A DNA stretch of 64,000 bases from Hippea jasoniae (GCF_000744435.1 NZ_JQLX01000011.1:62001-126000); one strand, 5' to 3'. Numbered from the stretch's first letter, positions 42,948 through 51,787 are shown. Numbers and translations are program-made. Notes: generated by a model not told the origin, from the sequence alone.

Positions 42948-43696
42948 AGGTTGCCTTAGTAGAATTCTTAAACGCTGTAGTTCTCTATGAAGCACTAAAA
43001 AAAAGAATTATACCAAACGATTTTGAGTTCACATCGGCTGTGCCGAGCCGATGTGCCGCTCTTTTAAGAAACGGTGAGGTTGACATAAGTAATGTCTCGA
43101 TTGTTGAATATGTAAACAATCCATCCTATAAAATTCTACATGATGGCTGCATTGCATCAAACAAACATGTAAAAAGCGTTGTTTTGTTTTTAAAAAAACC
43201 GATAGAAAAGGTTAAAAGCGTTAAATTGGATCCAAACTCAAAAACATCTGTAGCCCTTGTTAGAGTGCTTTTTAGATTTCACTTTCAAAAAACTGTTGAT
43301 TATGTCAATACAGATAATGCCGATTGTGAGCTTGTTATTGGTGATAAGGCCTTAAAGATGTTAAAAAACTCACACCTACCTCACTTAGACCTTGCCTTTG
43401 AATGGTATAAAATGACCGCCCTTCCATTTGTTTTTGCCGCATGGATAACGCCCAAAAAACTACCCGAAGAGGTGGTTGAAAAATTTATTAAAGCAAAAGA
43501 GCTTGGCAAAACCATGATCGATGAGATATGTAAACAGTTTGACTCTTTAATAGATATCAACGAATGCAGATTGTATATAACAAAAAACATTAATTACGAT
43601 CTAACAGAGGATAAAGTTGAATCCATCAAAACTTTTCTAAACCTTGCATGTAAAGCAGGTGCAATAAACACCACAAGGCATCTTGAGTTTATTTAG
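42944..43696 (+). CDS. mqnA: Chorismate dehydratase of the futalosine pathway
   Basis: 250 residues. MqnA/MqnD-type periplasmic-binding-protein fold: VALVEFLNAVVLYEALKKR, PSRCAALLRNGEVDISNVSI near residue 33, and LDLAFEWYKMTALPFVFAAW near 145, a classic MqnA stretch. It turns chorismate into 3-enolpyruvyl benzoate, the first step of menaquinone synthesis by the futalosine route, which fits an organism using menaquinone with SdhABCD. It runs into the convergent mlaD gene with an 8-base overlap. Confidence 0.88.
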   Translation: MKVALVEFLNAVVLYEALKKRIIPNDFEFTSAVPSRCAALLRNGEVDISNVSIVEYVNNPSYKILHDGCIASNKHVKSVVLFLKKPIEKVKSVKLDPNSKTSVALVRVLFRFHFQKTVDYVNTDNADCELVIGDKALKMLKNSHLPHLDLAFEWYKMTALPFVFAAWITPKKLPEEVVEKFIKAKELGKTMIDEICKQFDSLIDINECRLYITKNINYDLTEDKVESIKTFLNLACKAGAINTTRHLEFI

Positions 43697-45110
43697 GCGA
43701 TATTGAAGGTGCCTTTGTCATAAGATACTTCATATCGTCGCTTGAAAACTCAACACCCATACCTGCAAAAACATTTCTCGTTCTTGGATTTAAGATCTCA
43801 TCAACACCGCCCATCAAATCAAAATGCCTCAAGAATCTATAAGTAAGGGTAAACTTCATATGGGCATGCTTATCACGAATATCGTTGTTATGGTTAAAAT
43901 CGTAGGCATCTAAAGAGGCTTTAAGCTTATCGTTGAAGGCATAGTAATCCAGCCCACCGCCAAATGTAGACTCAATAATGCCAGCCCTTATAACGAAGTT
44001 ATAGTATCGTTTGCCCATCAATGCGGTAAACCTGATCTTGTCGTTATCATCCCTTGATGGATGGGCTGAGTGTTCGTAATTCTTCTCATCAACAACACCT
44101 ATCCTATAAAACTTATCCGGCATCGTATAAATATCGGCATACAGATAACCCTTGGAATACTTATCCCTGAAATTTTCCTGACTCGCCGCATAGATATTTA
44201 AGGCTATCTGATCACCCCTTGTTAAATAGTTTTTTATGCTTCTGAGCGTGTCGTTTAAGTTTTCATACACCTCATCATCGTTGACAAGCTTACCTAAAGT
44301 GCCATGACCGGTATCGATCTTTTTTGTAATATCCTCTATATATGCCGATGCGTTATCGACATGGTTGTATAGAGAATCATTGACAAGCAGTTTACCCAAA
44401 GTGCCTTTTCCCTCTTTTAAATTACTGCTTAAAAAGTAAAGATTTTCCAAGGTATTATTCAACTGCTGCATAGCTTTTCTTGCATTCTCCACAGCAACCC
44501 TGACATCCTTTTTATTCTCCTTTAAAATCTCAGCTAAAGTCGACATTGATTTATTGAAATTTTCTATAGCCATATGGATACTCTTTCTGTTTTCATCAAC
44601 AACATCGTTGAGTTTGGCACTTAATTGTGCAATCTTTTCCAGTGCTTTTGCAACATTCTGTCTGTTTTGATTATTAAAAACACGGTTTATGTTGGTTATC
44701 AGCGTTCCAAGGTCTGTTGGCGAGAATGTTTTTGCTATATAATCGCCATTTTTTAAAAAGATATTTGAGTTTCCGTATTTTATCTCAAGCGATTTTTCAC
44801 CCAACAGACTCTTGCTTTTTATGATGGCAATTGAATCTTTGGGAATTTTGAAGCGTGTGTAGATATCAAGGGCAACAACAGCCCTACCATCTTTAAGAGT
44901 AATGCCCGCAACCCTACCAACAACAACACCTGCAACGGTTACCTTTGTATTAACATCAAGGCCTGAAACATCATTAAATACAGCATAGATTCTGTATGTT
45001 GGCGTTTTTTTAAGTTGAAGTTTACCCATCTGTGTTGTAAGCCAGCCAAGCACAACAAGTATAACCAAAACAAACAATCCTACTACTATCTCAGCCTTCT
45101 TAGAGCTCAT
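43689..45110 (-). CDS. mlaD: MlaD-type MCE-domain protein with long C-terminal extension
   Basis: 473 residues. N-terminal anchor helix (IVVGLFVLVILVVLGWLTT), one MCE domain (VFNDVSGLDVNTKVTVAGVV, RFKIPKDSIAIIKSKSLLGE), a long helical or coiled-coil stretch (about 140-320) with repeated GTLGKL motifs (GKGTLGKLLVND and GHGTLGKLVNDD), then about 140 residues of alternating aromatic strands (KGYLYADIYTMPDKFYRIGV) that look like beta-barrel or outer-membrane-type sequence. MCE proteins carry phospholipid between membranes. The ATG at 45110 has GGAGG upstream. Confidence 0.88.
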   Translation of the reverse strand: MSSKKAEIVVGLFVLVILVVLGWLTTQMGKLQLKKTPTYRIYAVFNDVSGLDVNTKVTVAGVVVGRVAGITLKDGRAVVALDIYTRFKIPKDSIAIIKSKSLLGEKSLEIKYGNSNIFLKNGDYIAKTFSPTDLGTLITNINRVFNNQNRQNVAKALEKIAQLSAKLNDVVDENRKSIHMAIENFNKSMSTLAEILKENKKDVRVAVENARKAMQQLNNTLENLYFLSSNLKEGKGTLGKLLVNDSLYNHVDNASAYIEDITKKIDTGHGTLGKLVNDDEVYENLNDTLRSIKNYLTRGDQIALNIYAASQENFRDKYSKGYLYADIYTMPDKFYRIGVVDEKNYEHSAHPSRDDNDKIRFTALMGKRYYNFVIRAGIIESTFGGGLDYYAFNDKLKASLDAYDFNHNNDIRDKHAHMKFTLTYRFLRHFDLMGGVDEILNPRTRNVFAGMGVEFSSDDMKYLMTKAPSISPK

Positions 45111-45846
45111 TTTTTTCCTCCGCAAAATAGCTTTTTATAAAATCCACCACCACAGGATTCCTGCTGTTTTTAATCGTTTCGGTGCTTCCAAACTCAACAA
45201 TTTTACCACCATCTAAAAAGCCTATCTTGTCAGCTATCCTAAAGGTCAAAGCAAGGTCATGGCTTATGATAAAGCATGTTGTAGCAAACCTTCTTTGCAT
45301 ATCCTTTATTAAATCTGCAATAGACAAAGCCGTGATCGGATCCAAACCCGTTGTTGGCTCATCAAAAAAGATTATCTTTGGGTTGGTAACAATAGCCCTT
45401 GCAAGACCCACCCTTTTTTTCATGCCACCGGATAACTCATCCGGCATTTTGTACAAAGCATTTTCAAGCCCAACAAGTGAAAGCACCTCTTCTACCTTCT
45501 CTTTAATATGTTTTTTTGGCACAAGTTTCTTTTCAATCAATGGAAACGCCACATTCTCAAAAACGCTTAATGAATCAAATAAAGCTGCTTCCTGAAACAA
45601 AACACCAAAATGCTCTCTGATTTTATTTAGTTCCTTTTTATCCATTTTAACAATATCTTTACCCTCAACAAGTATGCTACCGCTGTCTGGTTTAAGTAAA
45701 CCTATAAGATGCTTTAGCAAAACGCTTTTGCCTGCACCACTTTTACCTATTATAACGGTAATCTCACCTTTGGGTATCTTTAAAGACAACCCGTTTAATA
45801 CCTGCTGGTTATAGAATTTTTTATTAAGCTTTACTACTTCAATCAT
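45100..45846 (-). CDS. mlaF: Phospholipid ABC transporter ATP-binding protein MlaF
   Basis: 248 residues. Walker A ITVIIGKSGAGKSVLLKHLI near residue 28, Q-loop LFQEAALFDSLSVFENVAF, signature ELSGGMKKRVGLARAIVTNP near 138, Walker B KIIFFDEPTTGLDP, and the H-loop TTCFIISHDLALTF. It drives lipid movement with MlaE and MlaD. It starts two bases after mlaE and overlaps mlaD by 11 bases. Confidence 0.95.
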   Translation of the reverse strand: MIEVVKLNKKFYNQQVLNGLSLKIPKGEITVIIGKSGAGKSVLLKHLIGLLKPDSGSILVEGKDIVKMDKKELNKIREHFGVLFQEAALFDSLSVFENVAFPLIEKKLVPKKHIKEKVEEVLSLVGLENALYKMPDELSGGMKKRVGLARAIVTNPKIIFFDEPTTGLDPITALSIADLIKDMQRRFATTCFIISHDLALTFRIADKIGFLDGGKIVEFGSTETIKNSRNPVVVDFIKSYFAEEKNEL

Positions 45847-45848
45847 AG

Positions 45849-46613
45849 CTAAAACAAAAACGCCGTTAAGAAATAGTCAGCTACAAGCACAGCTATACTT
45901 GATGCCACAACAGCTTTTGTTGTTGAAATACCCACTCCTTTTGAGCCGCCTTTTGTTGTTAAACCCATATAGCAGCCGATTAGAGAAATAATCAAACCAA
46001 ACACGGCAGCCTTTATAAGGCCGTAGGTTAAATCGCTTAGATCGATATATGTTTGAATGTTTCTGATATAAGCCGTGGGGTTGAGGTTTAACACGCCAAT
46101 ACTAACAAAATAGCCACCAAGATTGCCCACTGCGTTGGATAAAACAACCAATGCTGGAAGCATTATCACTGTTGCAACAACTCTGGGTGCAACAAGAAAA
46201 TTAACAGGATTAACAGCCATAACCTCTAAGGCATCGATCTGCTGGGTGACACGCATTGTGCCAAGTTCAGCAGCCATGGCAGAAACATTACGCGCAACAA
46301 TCATCAACGCCGTTAAAACGGGGCTTAGCTCCCTTCCCAGTGATACAGCAACCGTATAACCAATCATATCTTCTGCGCCAAATTTATGAAAACCGTGATA
46401 GATCTGCAACGCTTCAACCATACCCACAAACATTGAAGTTAGAAATACAATTAAAGTTGATTTAACCCCCACAGCCTGCATCTGCTCAAATGTAAGATGT
46501 AATCGCGGTTTTTCAAAAAGAGCCTTTAAAAAGGAAAACAGCAGTAAACCTACACCGCCTAAATCCTTTATAAAATTTATCGTTGAACGACCAACAGCAG
46601 CCAAAAACTCCAT
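45849..46613 (-). CDS. mlaE: MlaE-type ABC transporter permease
   Basis: 254 residues with five or six hydrophobic segments. Family motifs: FVGMVEALQIYHGFHKFGAE, GRELSPVLTALMIVARNVSA near residue 92, GTMRVTQQIDALEVMAVNP near 117, and GLIISLIGCYMGLTTKGGSK near 210. It is the inner-membrane permease of the Mla-like lipid transport system. ATG 46613 shares a base with the alr stop (TGATG). Confidence 0.95.
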   Translation of the reverse strand: MEFLAAVGRSTINFIKDLGGVGLLLFSFLKALFEKPRLHLTFEQMQAVGVKSTLIVFLTSMFVGMVEALQIYHGFHKFGAEDMIGYTVAVSLGRELSPVLTALMIVARNVSAMAAELGTMRVTQQIDALEVMAVNPVNFLVAPRVVATVIMLPALVVLSNAVGNLGGYFVSIGVLNLNPTAYIRNIQTYIDLSDLTYGLIKAAVFGLIISLIGCYMGLTTKGGSKGVGISTTKAVVASSIAVLVADYFLTAFLF

Positions 46614-47731
46614 CACCTATACACCCTTTTAACCCTTATGCTTTTTCCAATATTTGTCAATATCTCGTATGTGATTGTGCCACTTCTGTCTGCAAGCTCT
46701 TCTGCGGTTACTGTTTCATCTCCATAACCACCGATAATAACAACTCTATCTGAAACCTTTGCATCAATGCCTGTCAGATCACACATAAACATATCCATGC
46801 AGATGGTGCCTATGCTACGCGCTCGTTTTGCATTGATAAGGCAGTCAAATCTATTGGATAAACTTCTAAAAAGCCCATCAGCATAACCAAACGCCACAAC
46901 GCCAACAACCATATCGCTTTGGGCAATAAATGTCCTGCCGTAACTTATGCCTTCTCCTTTCTTTAATCTGTGTATGTTAATCAACTGGGATTGTATCTCC
47001 AATACTGGCTTTAAGTCAATAATATTTTTCAATGCCTTGCCCGGGGCATATCCATACATCAACAACCCCGGTCTAACGCAATTTAGATGCGACTCCTTCA
47101 AAGACAGTATAGCCCCTGAGTTTGCAATATGTTTTAGCTTTAAATCTATACCGCTATCCAAAAACGCTTTTTCAATCTTTCTAAACCTTTCAAGCTGTTT
47201 TTTTGTATATTCAAGATCCGATTCTGAATCTGAAAAATGGGACATAATGCCTTCAACATAAACCTGATCTTTAAAATTCTTTGAAAGCTCTATTGCTTTT
47301 TCTACTTCTTCTAACCTTATACCAAGTCTTGCCATACCTGTATCAAATTTTAAATGAACCTTTATCCTTTTGCCTATCTTTTTTGCATATTCCACAACCC
47401 TTTCAAATAGATAAACATTATGCACAACAGGTGTAATATCGTATTGCACCATCAAATCCAGATCGAAAGAATCCACGCAACTCATGGCAAGAATCGGGCT
47501 TTTTATACCTTTTTTTCTTAGTATTACACCTTCCTTTATGTGAGCTATACCTAAATAGGCTATGTTTTTGTAAACAGATAATTCTTTTGCAATTCTATAT
47601 ATCCCATGACCATAGGCATCGGCTTTTATAACGGGGATGATTTTTACACCCCCACCAACAAACTCGCTAATCTTCTCAAAATTATGGTGTAGATTTTTAA
47701 GATGTACAATCGCCCTGTTGTGAAAATTCAC
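46613..47731 (-). CDS. alr: Alanine racemase
   Basis: 372 residues from the GTG at 47731, which has AAGGAGG five bases upstream. The longer frame to 47767 would include the predicted promoter and is rejected. PLP lysine in IIPVIKADAYGHGIYRIAKE near residue 35, KFDTGMARLGI near 130, KHIANSGAILSLKESHLNCV near 200, and GTICMDMFMCDLTGIDAKV with the SNPLV-less metal/active-site tyrosine region SYGRTFIAQ. It makes D-alanine for peptidoglycan. First gene of alr-mlaE-mlaF-mlaD. Confidence 0.95.
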   Translation of the reverse strand: MNFHNRAIVHLKNLHHNFEKISEFVGGGVKIIPVIKADAYGHGIYRIAKELSVYKNIAYLGIAHIKEGVILRKKGIKSPILAMSCVDSFDLDLMVQYDITPVVHNVYLFERVVEYAKKIGKRIKVHLKFDTGMARLGIRLEEVEKAIELSKNFKDQVYVEGIMSHFSDSESDLEYTKKQLERFRKIEKAFLDSGIDLKLKHIANSGAILSLKESHLNCVRPGLLMYGYAPGKALKNIIDLKPVLEIQSQLINIHRLKKGEGISYGRTFIAQSDMVVGVVAFGYADGLFRSLSNRFDCLINAKRARSIGTICMDMFMCDLTGIDAKVSDRVVIIGGYGDETVTAEELADRSGTITYEILTNIGKSIRVKRVYR

Positions 47732-47749
47732 CCAATCCTCCTTTTTATG

Positions 47750-47777
47750 AGTATATAAAAAACACAACCAAACTCAA
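47750..47777 (-). promoter_or_regulatory. Predicted promoter of alr-mlaEFD
   Basis: TTGAGT (47777-47772), 16-base spacer, TATACT (47755-47750) on the minus strand. Transcription would start about 12 bases before the GTG, with only the SD in the leader; it decides the alr start. Confidence 0.55.
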
Positions 47778-47778
47778 C

Positions 47779-47807
47779 TTGAAAAAGTTTTTAGTCTTAA
47801 GTAGATT
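47779..47807 (+). promoter_or_regulatory. Predicted promoter of the MagIII-like gene
   Basis: TTGAAA, 17-base spacer, TAGATT, ending eight bases before the ATG at 47816. There is no SD between, so the mRNA may be leaderless. It partly overlaps the -35 region of the alr promoter. Confidence 0.4.
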
Positions 47808-47815
47808 ATACAACA

Positions 47816-48445
47816 ATGAAAGAGATGTTGCTTAAGATTTTTAACCTGCTTTTAGATAGATACGGCCCGCAGCACTGGTGGCCTGCAAAAACCAAAGATG
47901 AGGTTGTAATAGGTGCTATTCTAACGCAAAATACAGCATGGACAAATGTTGAGAAAGCCATAAAAAATCTTACTCAAAAAAATCTACTAAGCTTGAATGC
48001 CATAGCAGCAAGCAATCTACAGAGTATAAAGGAAGCCATAAAACCCGCGGGTTTTTTCAATCAAAAAAGCGTATATCTTAAAAATATAGCCGAATTCTTT
48101 ATGCAAAACGGCGGCTTTGAACAATTATCACAATTAGATACAGAAACCTTAAGAAAACAACTTCTAACCATAAAGGGCATTGGAAAGGAAACAGCCGATT
48201 CTATCCTGCTTTATGCCTTTGATAGGGCTGTATTTGTTGTGGATACATACACAAAAAGGCTAATTTTAAGACACAAACTATCAGGTCAATCAGATTATGA
48301 AAACTTAAGGTTATTTTTTGAGAATAATTTACCCAAAGATTACAGGTTGTTTAACGAATTTCATGCTTTAATTGTCAAAAACGCCAAGGAGTTTTGCAGA
48401 AAAAAACCGCTCTGTGATAACTGCCCTTTAAAGGAGATTTTATGA
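47816..48445 (+). CDS. HhH-GPD DNA glycosylase, MagIII-like
   Basis: 209 residues of the endonuclease III superfamily. EVVIGAILTQNTAWTNVEKA near residue 28, the helix-hairpin-helix TIKGIGKETADSILLYAFD near 120, and the catalytic Asp in AVFVVDTYTKRL. The Nth-type lysine (GxGRKTA) is replaced: here GIGKETA, as in Helicobacter MagIII, so it is likely a glycosylase without lyase activity, acting on alkylated bases such as 3-methyladenine. The C-terminus has three cysteines (C-x5-C-x2-C) instead of the four that hold the Nth iron-sulfur cluster. ATGA overlap with coaE. Confidence 0.82.
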   Translation: MKEMLLKIFNLLLDRYGPQHWWPAKTKDEVVIGAILTQNTAWTNVEKAIKNLTQKNLLSLNAIAASNLQSIKEAIKPAGFFNQKSVYLKNIAEFFMQNGGFEQLSQLDTETLRKQLLTIKGIGKETADSILLYAFDRAVFVVDTYTKRLILRHKLSGQSDYENLRLFFENNLPKDYRLFNEFHALIVKNAKEFCRKKPLCDNCPLKEIL

Positions 48446-49059
48446 AGCTTGTAGGTTTAACCGGATGTATCGCAACAGGCAAATCAACAGCTGCCTCGAT
48501 ATTTAGGCAACTTGGATTTATTGTTATCGATGCAGATAAGTTAGCACATAAGGCCTACGAAAAAGGCAGTGATGCTTATTTTAAAATCATAAAAGCCTTT
48601 GGTTATGATATACTTGATGAAAATGGCAATATAAACAGAAAAAAACTGGCAAAAAAGGTAATAAATGACAGAGAAAAATTAGCCCTGCTTGAGTCCATAG
48701 TTCATCCTGAGATAGAAAAAATCAGGCAGCAGATCTTTAAAGAGATAGAAAAAAGCAATCCTGATGCCGTTGTCATCTACGATGTGCCGCTGTTGTTTGA
48801 AAAAAACCTTCAGGATATGTTTGACTGTATAATAGTTGTGCATACCTCTGAAGAAATTCAGCTTAAACGCCTTATGAACAGAGAAAAAATATCAAAGCAG
48901 GAGGCTATATCACGCATTAAACTACAAATACCATGCAGCGAAAAAGCAAAGCAGGCCAACTTTGTCATAGATAACTCCAAAGATTTAAATAATCTAACAA
49001 GGCAGGTAAAAGACATCGCAAAACAGCTATTAAATGGCAACCTAAATAGTTGCAAATGA
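48442..49059 (+). CDS. coaE: Dephospho-CoA kinase
   Basis: 205 residues; last step of CoA synthesis. P-loop VGLTGCIATGKSTAASIF at the N-terminus, VIDADKLAHKAYEKG near 30, IVIYDVPLLFEKNLQ-like VVIYDVPLLFEKNLQDMF near 112, and the lid RLMNREKISKQEA. GGAG precedes the ATG. The 3' end overlaps the operator and the -35 box of the tolC promoter. Confidence 0.95.
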   Translation: MKLVGLTGCIATGKSTAASIFRQLGFIVIDADKLAHKAYEKGSDAYFKIIKAFGYDILDENGNINRKKLAKKVINDREKLALLESIVHPEIEKIRQQIFKEIEKSNPDAVVIYDVPLLFEKNLQDMFDCIIVVHTSEEIQLKRLMNREKISKQEAISRIKLQIPCSEKAKQANFVIDNSKDLNNLTRQVKDIAKQLLNGNLNSCK

Positions 49060-49063
49060 AACT
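49048..49063. promoter_or_regulatory. Proposed MarR operator, copy 2
   Basis: AGTTGCAAATGAAACT, identical over 16 bases to the marR site at 38834-38849, again over the -35 box and partly inside the end of coaE. Confidence 0.65.
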
Positions 49064-49078
49064 GTTTTTTTGTATAAA
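49050..49078 (+). promoter_or_regulatory. Promoter of the tolC-like gene
   Basis: TTGCAA, 17-base spacer, TATAAA, with the same layout and a nearly identical spacer as the marR promoter; GGAGGAG SD and ATG follow. Confidence 0.65.
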
Positions 49079-49095
49079 GGCTTTAGGAGGAGATT

Positions 49096-50382
49096 ATGCG
49101 ATGGATAATAGCTTTTTTGATAGTAATTTTTACTTCAACCATATCTTTTGCAGGGGAGCTTTCGCTTAATGATGTTGTAAATCTATCTTTTAAAAACAAC
49201 CATCTAATAAAGGCATACAGATACACCATTGAATCTGCTGTATTAAACAAAAAAGCAGCCACATCTGCCATGCTTCCATCATTAAAATTTACCTACAACT
49301 ACACTCATTTAAAAGATAAACCGTTCTCCTATGTTATGGGTATGAAAATGATTATGGGAGATAAGGATATGGCAAAATGGCAGATAGAGTTAATACAGCC
49401 TATTTTTACGGGTTTTGCACTATCAACACAAAGAGAAATTGCCAAACTTGGCATAAATCTAAGCAAAATCTACTTACTACAGGCAAAACTGGATATAGCA
49501 GAAAAAGCCAAGGTGGCATATTTCAATATTCTACTTGCAGAAAAGTTTGTAAACATCTCTAAAGAGAGGGTAAAACAGCTAAAAGCTCACCTAAAAGATG
49601 CTGAAAACTTTTACAAAGAAGGCTTAATCCCTTTAAATGACCTGTTAAAATCCAAAGTAGCTTTTGCCCATGCAAAGATTGAATATGAGAAGGCAAAAAA
49701 TAATTTAAAAATTGCAAAATCCTATCTCAATATGATTATGGGCAAAAATATCAATCAAAATATAAAAATTAAACCAATCGATAGCCTTAAAAACTACCAC
49801 TTCGATTTAGACCAACTATTCAGGATAGCCTTAAACAACAATCCTTCAATTAAGGCATTCAGGTTGATGATTAAACAGAGTAAATTGAAAATTAAACTCA
49901 TAGAAAGTGATTACTATCCGCATATCACTGCATTTGCGGCATATCAACAAAGCGGAAGAGATATCCTTGCAAGTGACAATAACTTCTCCAATCAACACAA
50001 TACAATGGTAGGCGTTCAAATCAACTGGGATGTATTTGATAGCTTCAAAACCACTTTTGAGAAAGAAGCGCAGCAGCATAAGGTCTTTGAGTTGCTTGAG
50101 AAATTTAATAATCTAAAAGACCAGATAAAACTCAATGTCAAAGAAGCCTATTTAAACTTGCAAACTGCCAAAAACAACATAAATGTGGCAAAAGCTGCCC
50201 TAAAACAGGCTATAGAAAACTATCGCGTTACAAACCTACGATACAAGCAACAGCTGACCACCTCAACAGAGGTTTTAGATGCCCAAACCTATCTAACAAA
50301 GGCAAAAACCGATTATTACTCGGCTTTGTATGGCTACTATATAGCGGTTGCCAAGCTAAAAAGAGCCATCGGTAGCTTTTAA
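49096..50382 (+). CDS. tolC: TolC family outer-membrane efflux protein
   Basis: 428 residues. Signal peptide (IIAFLIVIFTSTISFA, cleavage near residue 20), then two OEP repeats of long helices and barrel strands: SLNDVVNLSFKNNHLIKAYR, FSYVMGMKMIMGDKDMAKWQ, and in the second half QLFRIALNNNPSIKAFRLMI and VGVQINWDVFDSFKTTFEKE. It forms a trimeric tunnel for efflux pumps. The shared operator suggests it is the channel for EmrAB at 39-42 kb. Its stop overlaps the next ATG (TAATG). Confidence 0.93.
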   Translation: MRWIIAFLIVIFTSTISFAGELSLNDVVNLSFKNNHLIKAYRYTIESAVLNKKAATSAMLPSLKFTYNYTHLKDKPFSYVMGMKMIMGDKDMAKWQIELIQPIFTGFALSTQREIAKLGINLSKIYLLQAKLDIAEKAKVAYFNILLAEKFVNISKERVKQLKAHLKDAENFYKEGLIPLNDLLKSKVAFAHAKIEYEKAKNNLKIAKSYLNMIMGKNINQNIKIKPIDSLKNYHFDLDQLFRIALNNNPSIKAFRLMIKQSKLKIKLIESDYYPHITAFAAYQQSGRDILASDNNFSNQHNTMVGVQINWDVFDSFKTTFEKEAQQHKVFELLEKFNNLKDQIKLNVKEAYLNLQTAKNNINVAKAALKQAIENYRVTNLRYKQQLTTSTEVLDAQTYLTKAKTDYYSALYGYYIAVAKLKRAIGSF

Positions 50383-51263
50383 TGTGCCCAAAGGCGCTTG
50401 TTTTTGTAATCTTTAGCGCTTTAATGCATGCTTCATACAACTTCACATTCAAAAAAAGCTTAAACAAAACGATTTATCTGTGGAGTATGTTTGCTTTTTC
50501 GATATTTTTGATGGTAGGATTTACAATATTCACGGGAAAAATCCAACTCCTGCTTCCACCTATTAAAATATTAATCCTTGCCTCACTTGCAGCCATATTT
50601 TTTACACTCTACCAGCTCTTTACAGGCAAGGCATACGCTTTATCTGAAGGTGATTTATCGATCGTATATCCATTAAGCATCACTGCACCGCTTTATATTC
50701 CATTTTTAGCCTATATTTTAATAGGAGAAAAAACATCGCCTGTAGCCTTTTTGGGTATAGTGATTGTCCTTGTAGGAACATATATGATTCAGCTAAATAC
50801 ATCGATTAAATCTATAAAACTCAAAAAAATAGATTTTTCAAAAAAACATATTCAGTATGCACTTTTTGCCGGTTTCATCTACTCCTTCGGCGCAATTGTG
50901 GATAAGATCGGCGTAGGCAGGCATGAGTTTTTCACATACACATTCTGGGTTGTTATTTTTATGTTTACCTATATGACATTAAACATTCTTTTTAATAGAA
51001 GACTTAAACCTGCAATGTTCAGCTGTTTTAAGAATCCTCTTTTTGTAGCCACAGGGGGTATTTTGCTTACACTTTCATTTTTAAGCTATAGATACGCCAT
51101 GCAGCTTGCGCCCGTCAGTCTTACCGCAGGCATAAGACAGATCAGCTCGCTTTTTGGAGTTTTGCTTGGTGTGTTTATTTTAAAAGAGCCATACGGTGCA
51201 ATAAGGTTTGTCTCAAGCATATTAATCTTTATTGGCATTCTTATTATTTACCTTTCAAAATAA
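50382..51263 (+). CDS. DMT superfamily (EamA-type) transporter
   Basis: 293 residues with ten predicted helices in two EamA halves (YPLSITAPLYIPFLAYILIG with ISPVAFLGIVIVLVGTYMIQ-like TSPVAFLGIVIVLVGTYMIQ near residue 125; AMQLAPVSLTAGIRQISSLF and GAIRFVSSILIFIGILIIYL near the end). These are inner-membrane exporters or permeases of small metabolites; the substrate cannot be read. One-base overlap with tolC, so it may belong to the MarR-controlled efflux regulon. Confidence 0.85.
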   Translation: MCPKALVFVIFSALMHASYNFTFKKSLNKTIYLWSMFAFSIFLMVGFTIFTGKIQLLLPPIKILILASLAAIFFTLYQLFTGKAYALSEGDLSIVYPLSITAPLYIPFLAYILIGEKTSPVAFLGIVIVLVGTYMIQLNTSIKSIKLKKIDFSKKHIQYALFAGFIYSFGAIVDKIGVGRHEFFTYTFWVVIFMFTYMTLNILFNRRLKPAMFSCFKNPLFVATGGILLTLSFLSYRYAMQLAPVSLTAGIRQISSLFGVLLGVFILKEPYGAIRFVSSILIFIGILIIYLSK

Positions 51264-51273
51264 TTATTAAAAG

Positions 51274-51302
51274 TTGAATAAAGACAGCTTTATGAATATA
51301 CT
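51274..51302 (+). promoter_or_regulatory. Predicted promoter of the ACT protein-paaK operon
   Basis: TTGAAT, 17-base spacer, TATACT, 30 bases before the ATG at 51333, with TTGGAGG as SD. Confidence 0.6.
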
Positions 51303-51332
51303 TCTTAAGGATAAATTTTTTGGAGGTTTGAT

Positions 51333-51779
51333 ATGGATCTGCAAAAATACAAAATCACTCAAATAAGCGTTTTCATAGAAAATAAAAAGGGGCGTTTTTA
51401 CAATACAACAAAGGTTTTAAAAGAGGCAGGCGTAAACATAAGGGCGATGAGTCTTGCCGACACAATGGATTTTGGTATTTTGAGATTTGTGGTTGATAAA
51501 CCGGATGTTGCATTTGAATCTTTAGTGGAGGCAAATTTTATAGTAAAGAAAAATTATGTTATAGCTACAGCTGTAAAGGATGAAAGCGGCGGCCTGTGTG
51601 AGTTGCTTGAAACAATCAACAATCTAAACCTCAATATCGAATATATGTACACATTCGTCAATGCTTTACAAAACAAAGCTGTGATGCTGTTTAAGTTTGA
51701 AGATATAGATGAAGCAATCGAAAAGCTATTGCAAAACGATGCAGAACTGTTAGAGGAAAAGTTTTTTACAGAGTATTAG
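51333..51779 (+). CDS. Tandem ACT-domain protein
   Basis: 148 residues made of two ACT folds: [20 protein letters not shown] with [20 protein letters not shown], then [20 protein letters not shown] and [14 protein letters not shown]. Two-ACT proteins of this size are often encoded next to aryl-CoA ligase genes, as here (paaK starts eight bases later). It probably binds an amino acid and regulates the pair; ligand unknown. Confidence 0.85.
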   Translation: MDLQKYKITQISVFIENKKGRFYNTTKVLKEAGVNIRAMSLADTMDFGILRFVVDKPDVAFESLVEANFIVKKNYVIATAVKDESGGLCELLETINNLNLNIEYMYTFVNALQNKAVMLFKFEDIDEAIEKLLQNDAELLEEKFFTEY

Positions 51780-51787
51780 GGGGAGGC

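Noticed and set aside
47732-47767. N-terminal extension of alanine racemase
   Set aside because: It would contain the predicted promoter and the SD of the GTG start, and the extra residues (MCFLYTHKKED) do not look like the family.
48369-48442. Complete 4Fe-4S motif in the MagIII-like protein
   Set aside because: Only three cysteines in C-x5-C-x2-C are present; the usual C-x6-C-x2-C-x5-C pattern is not met.
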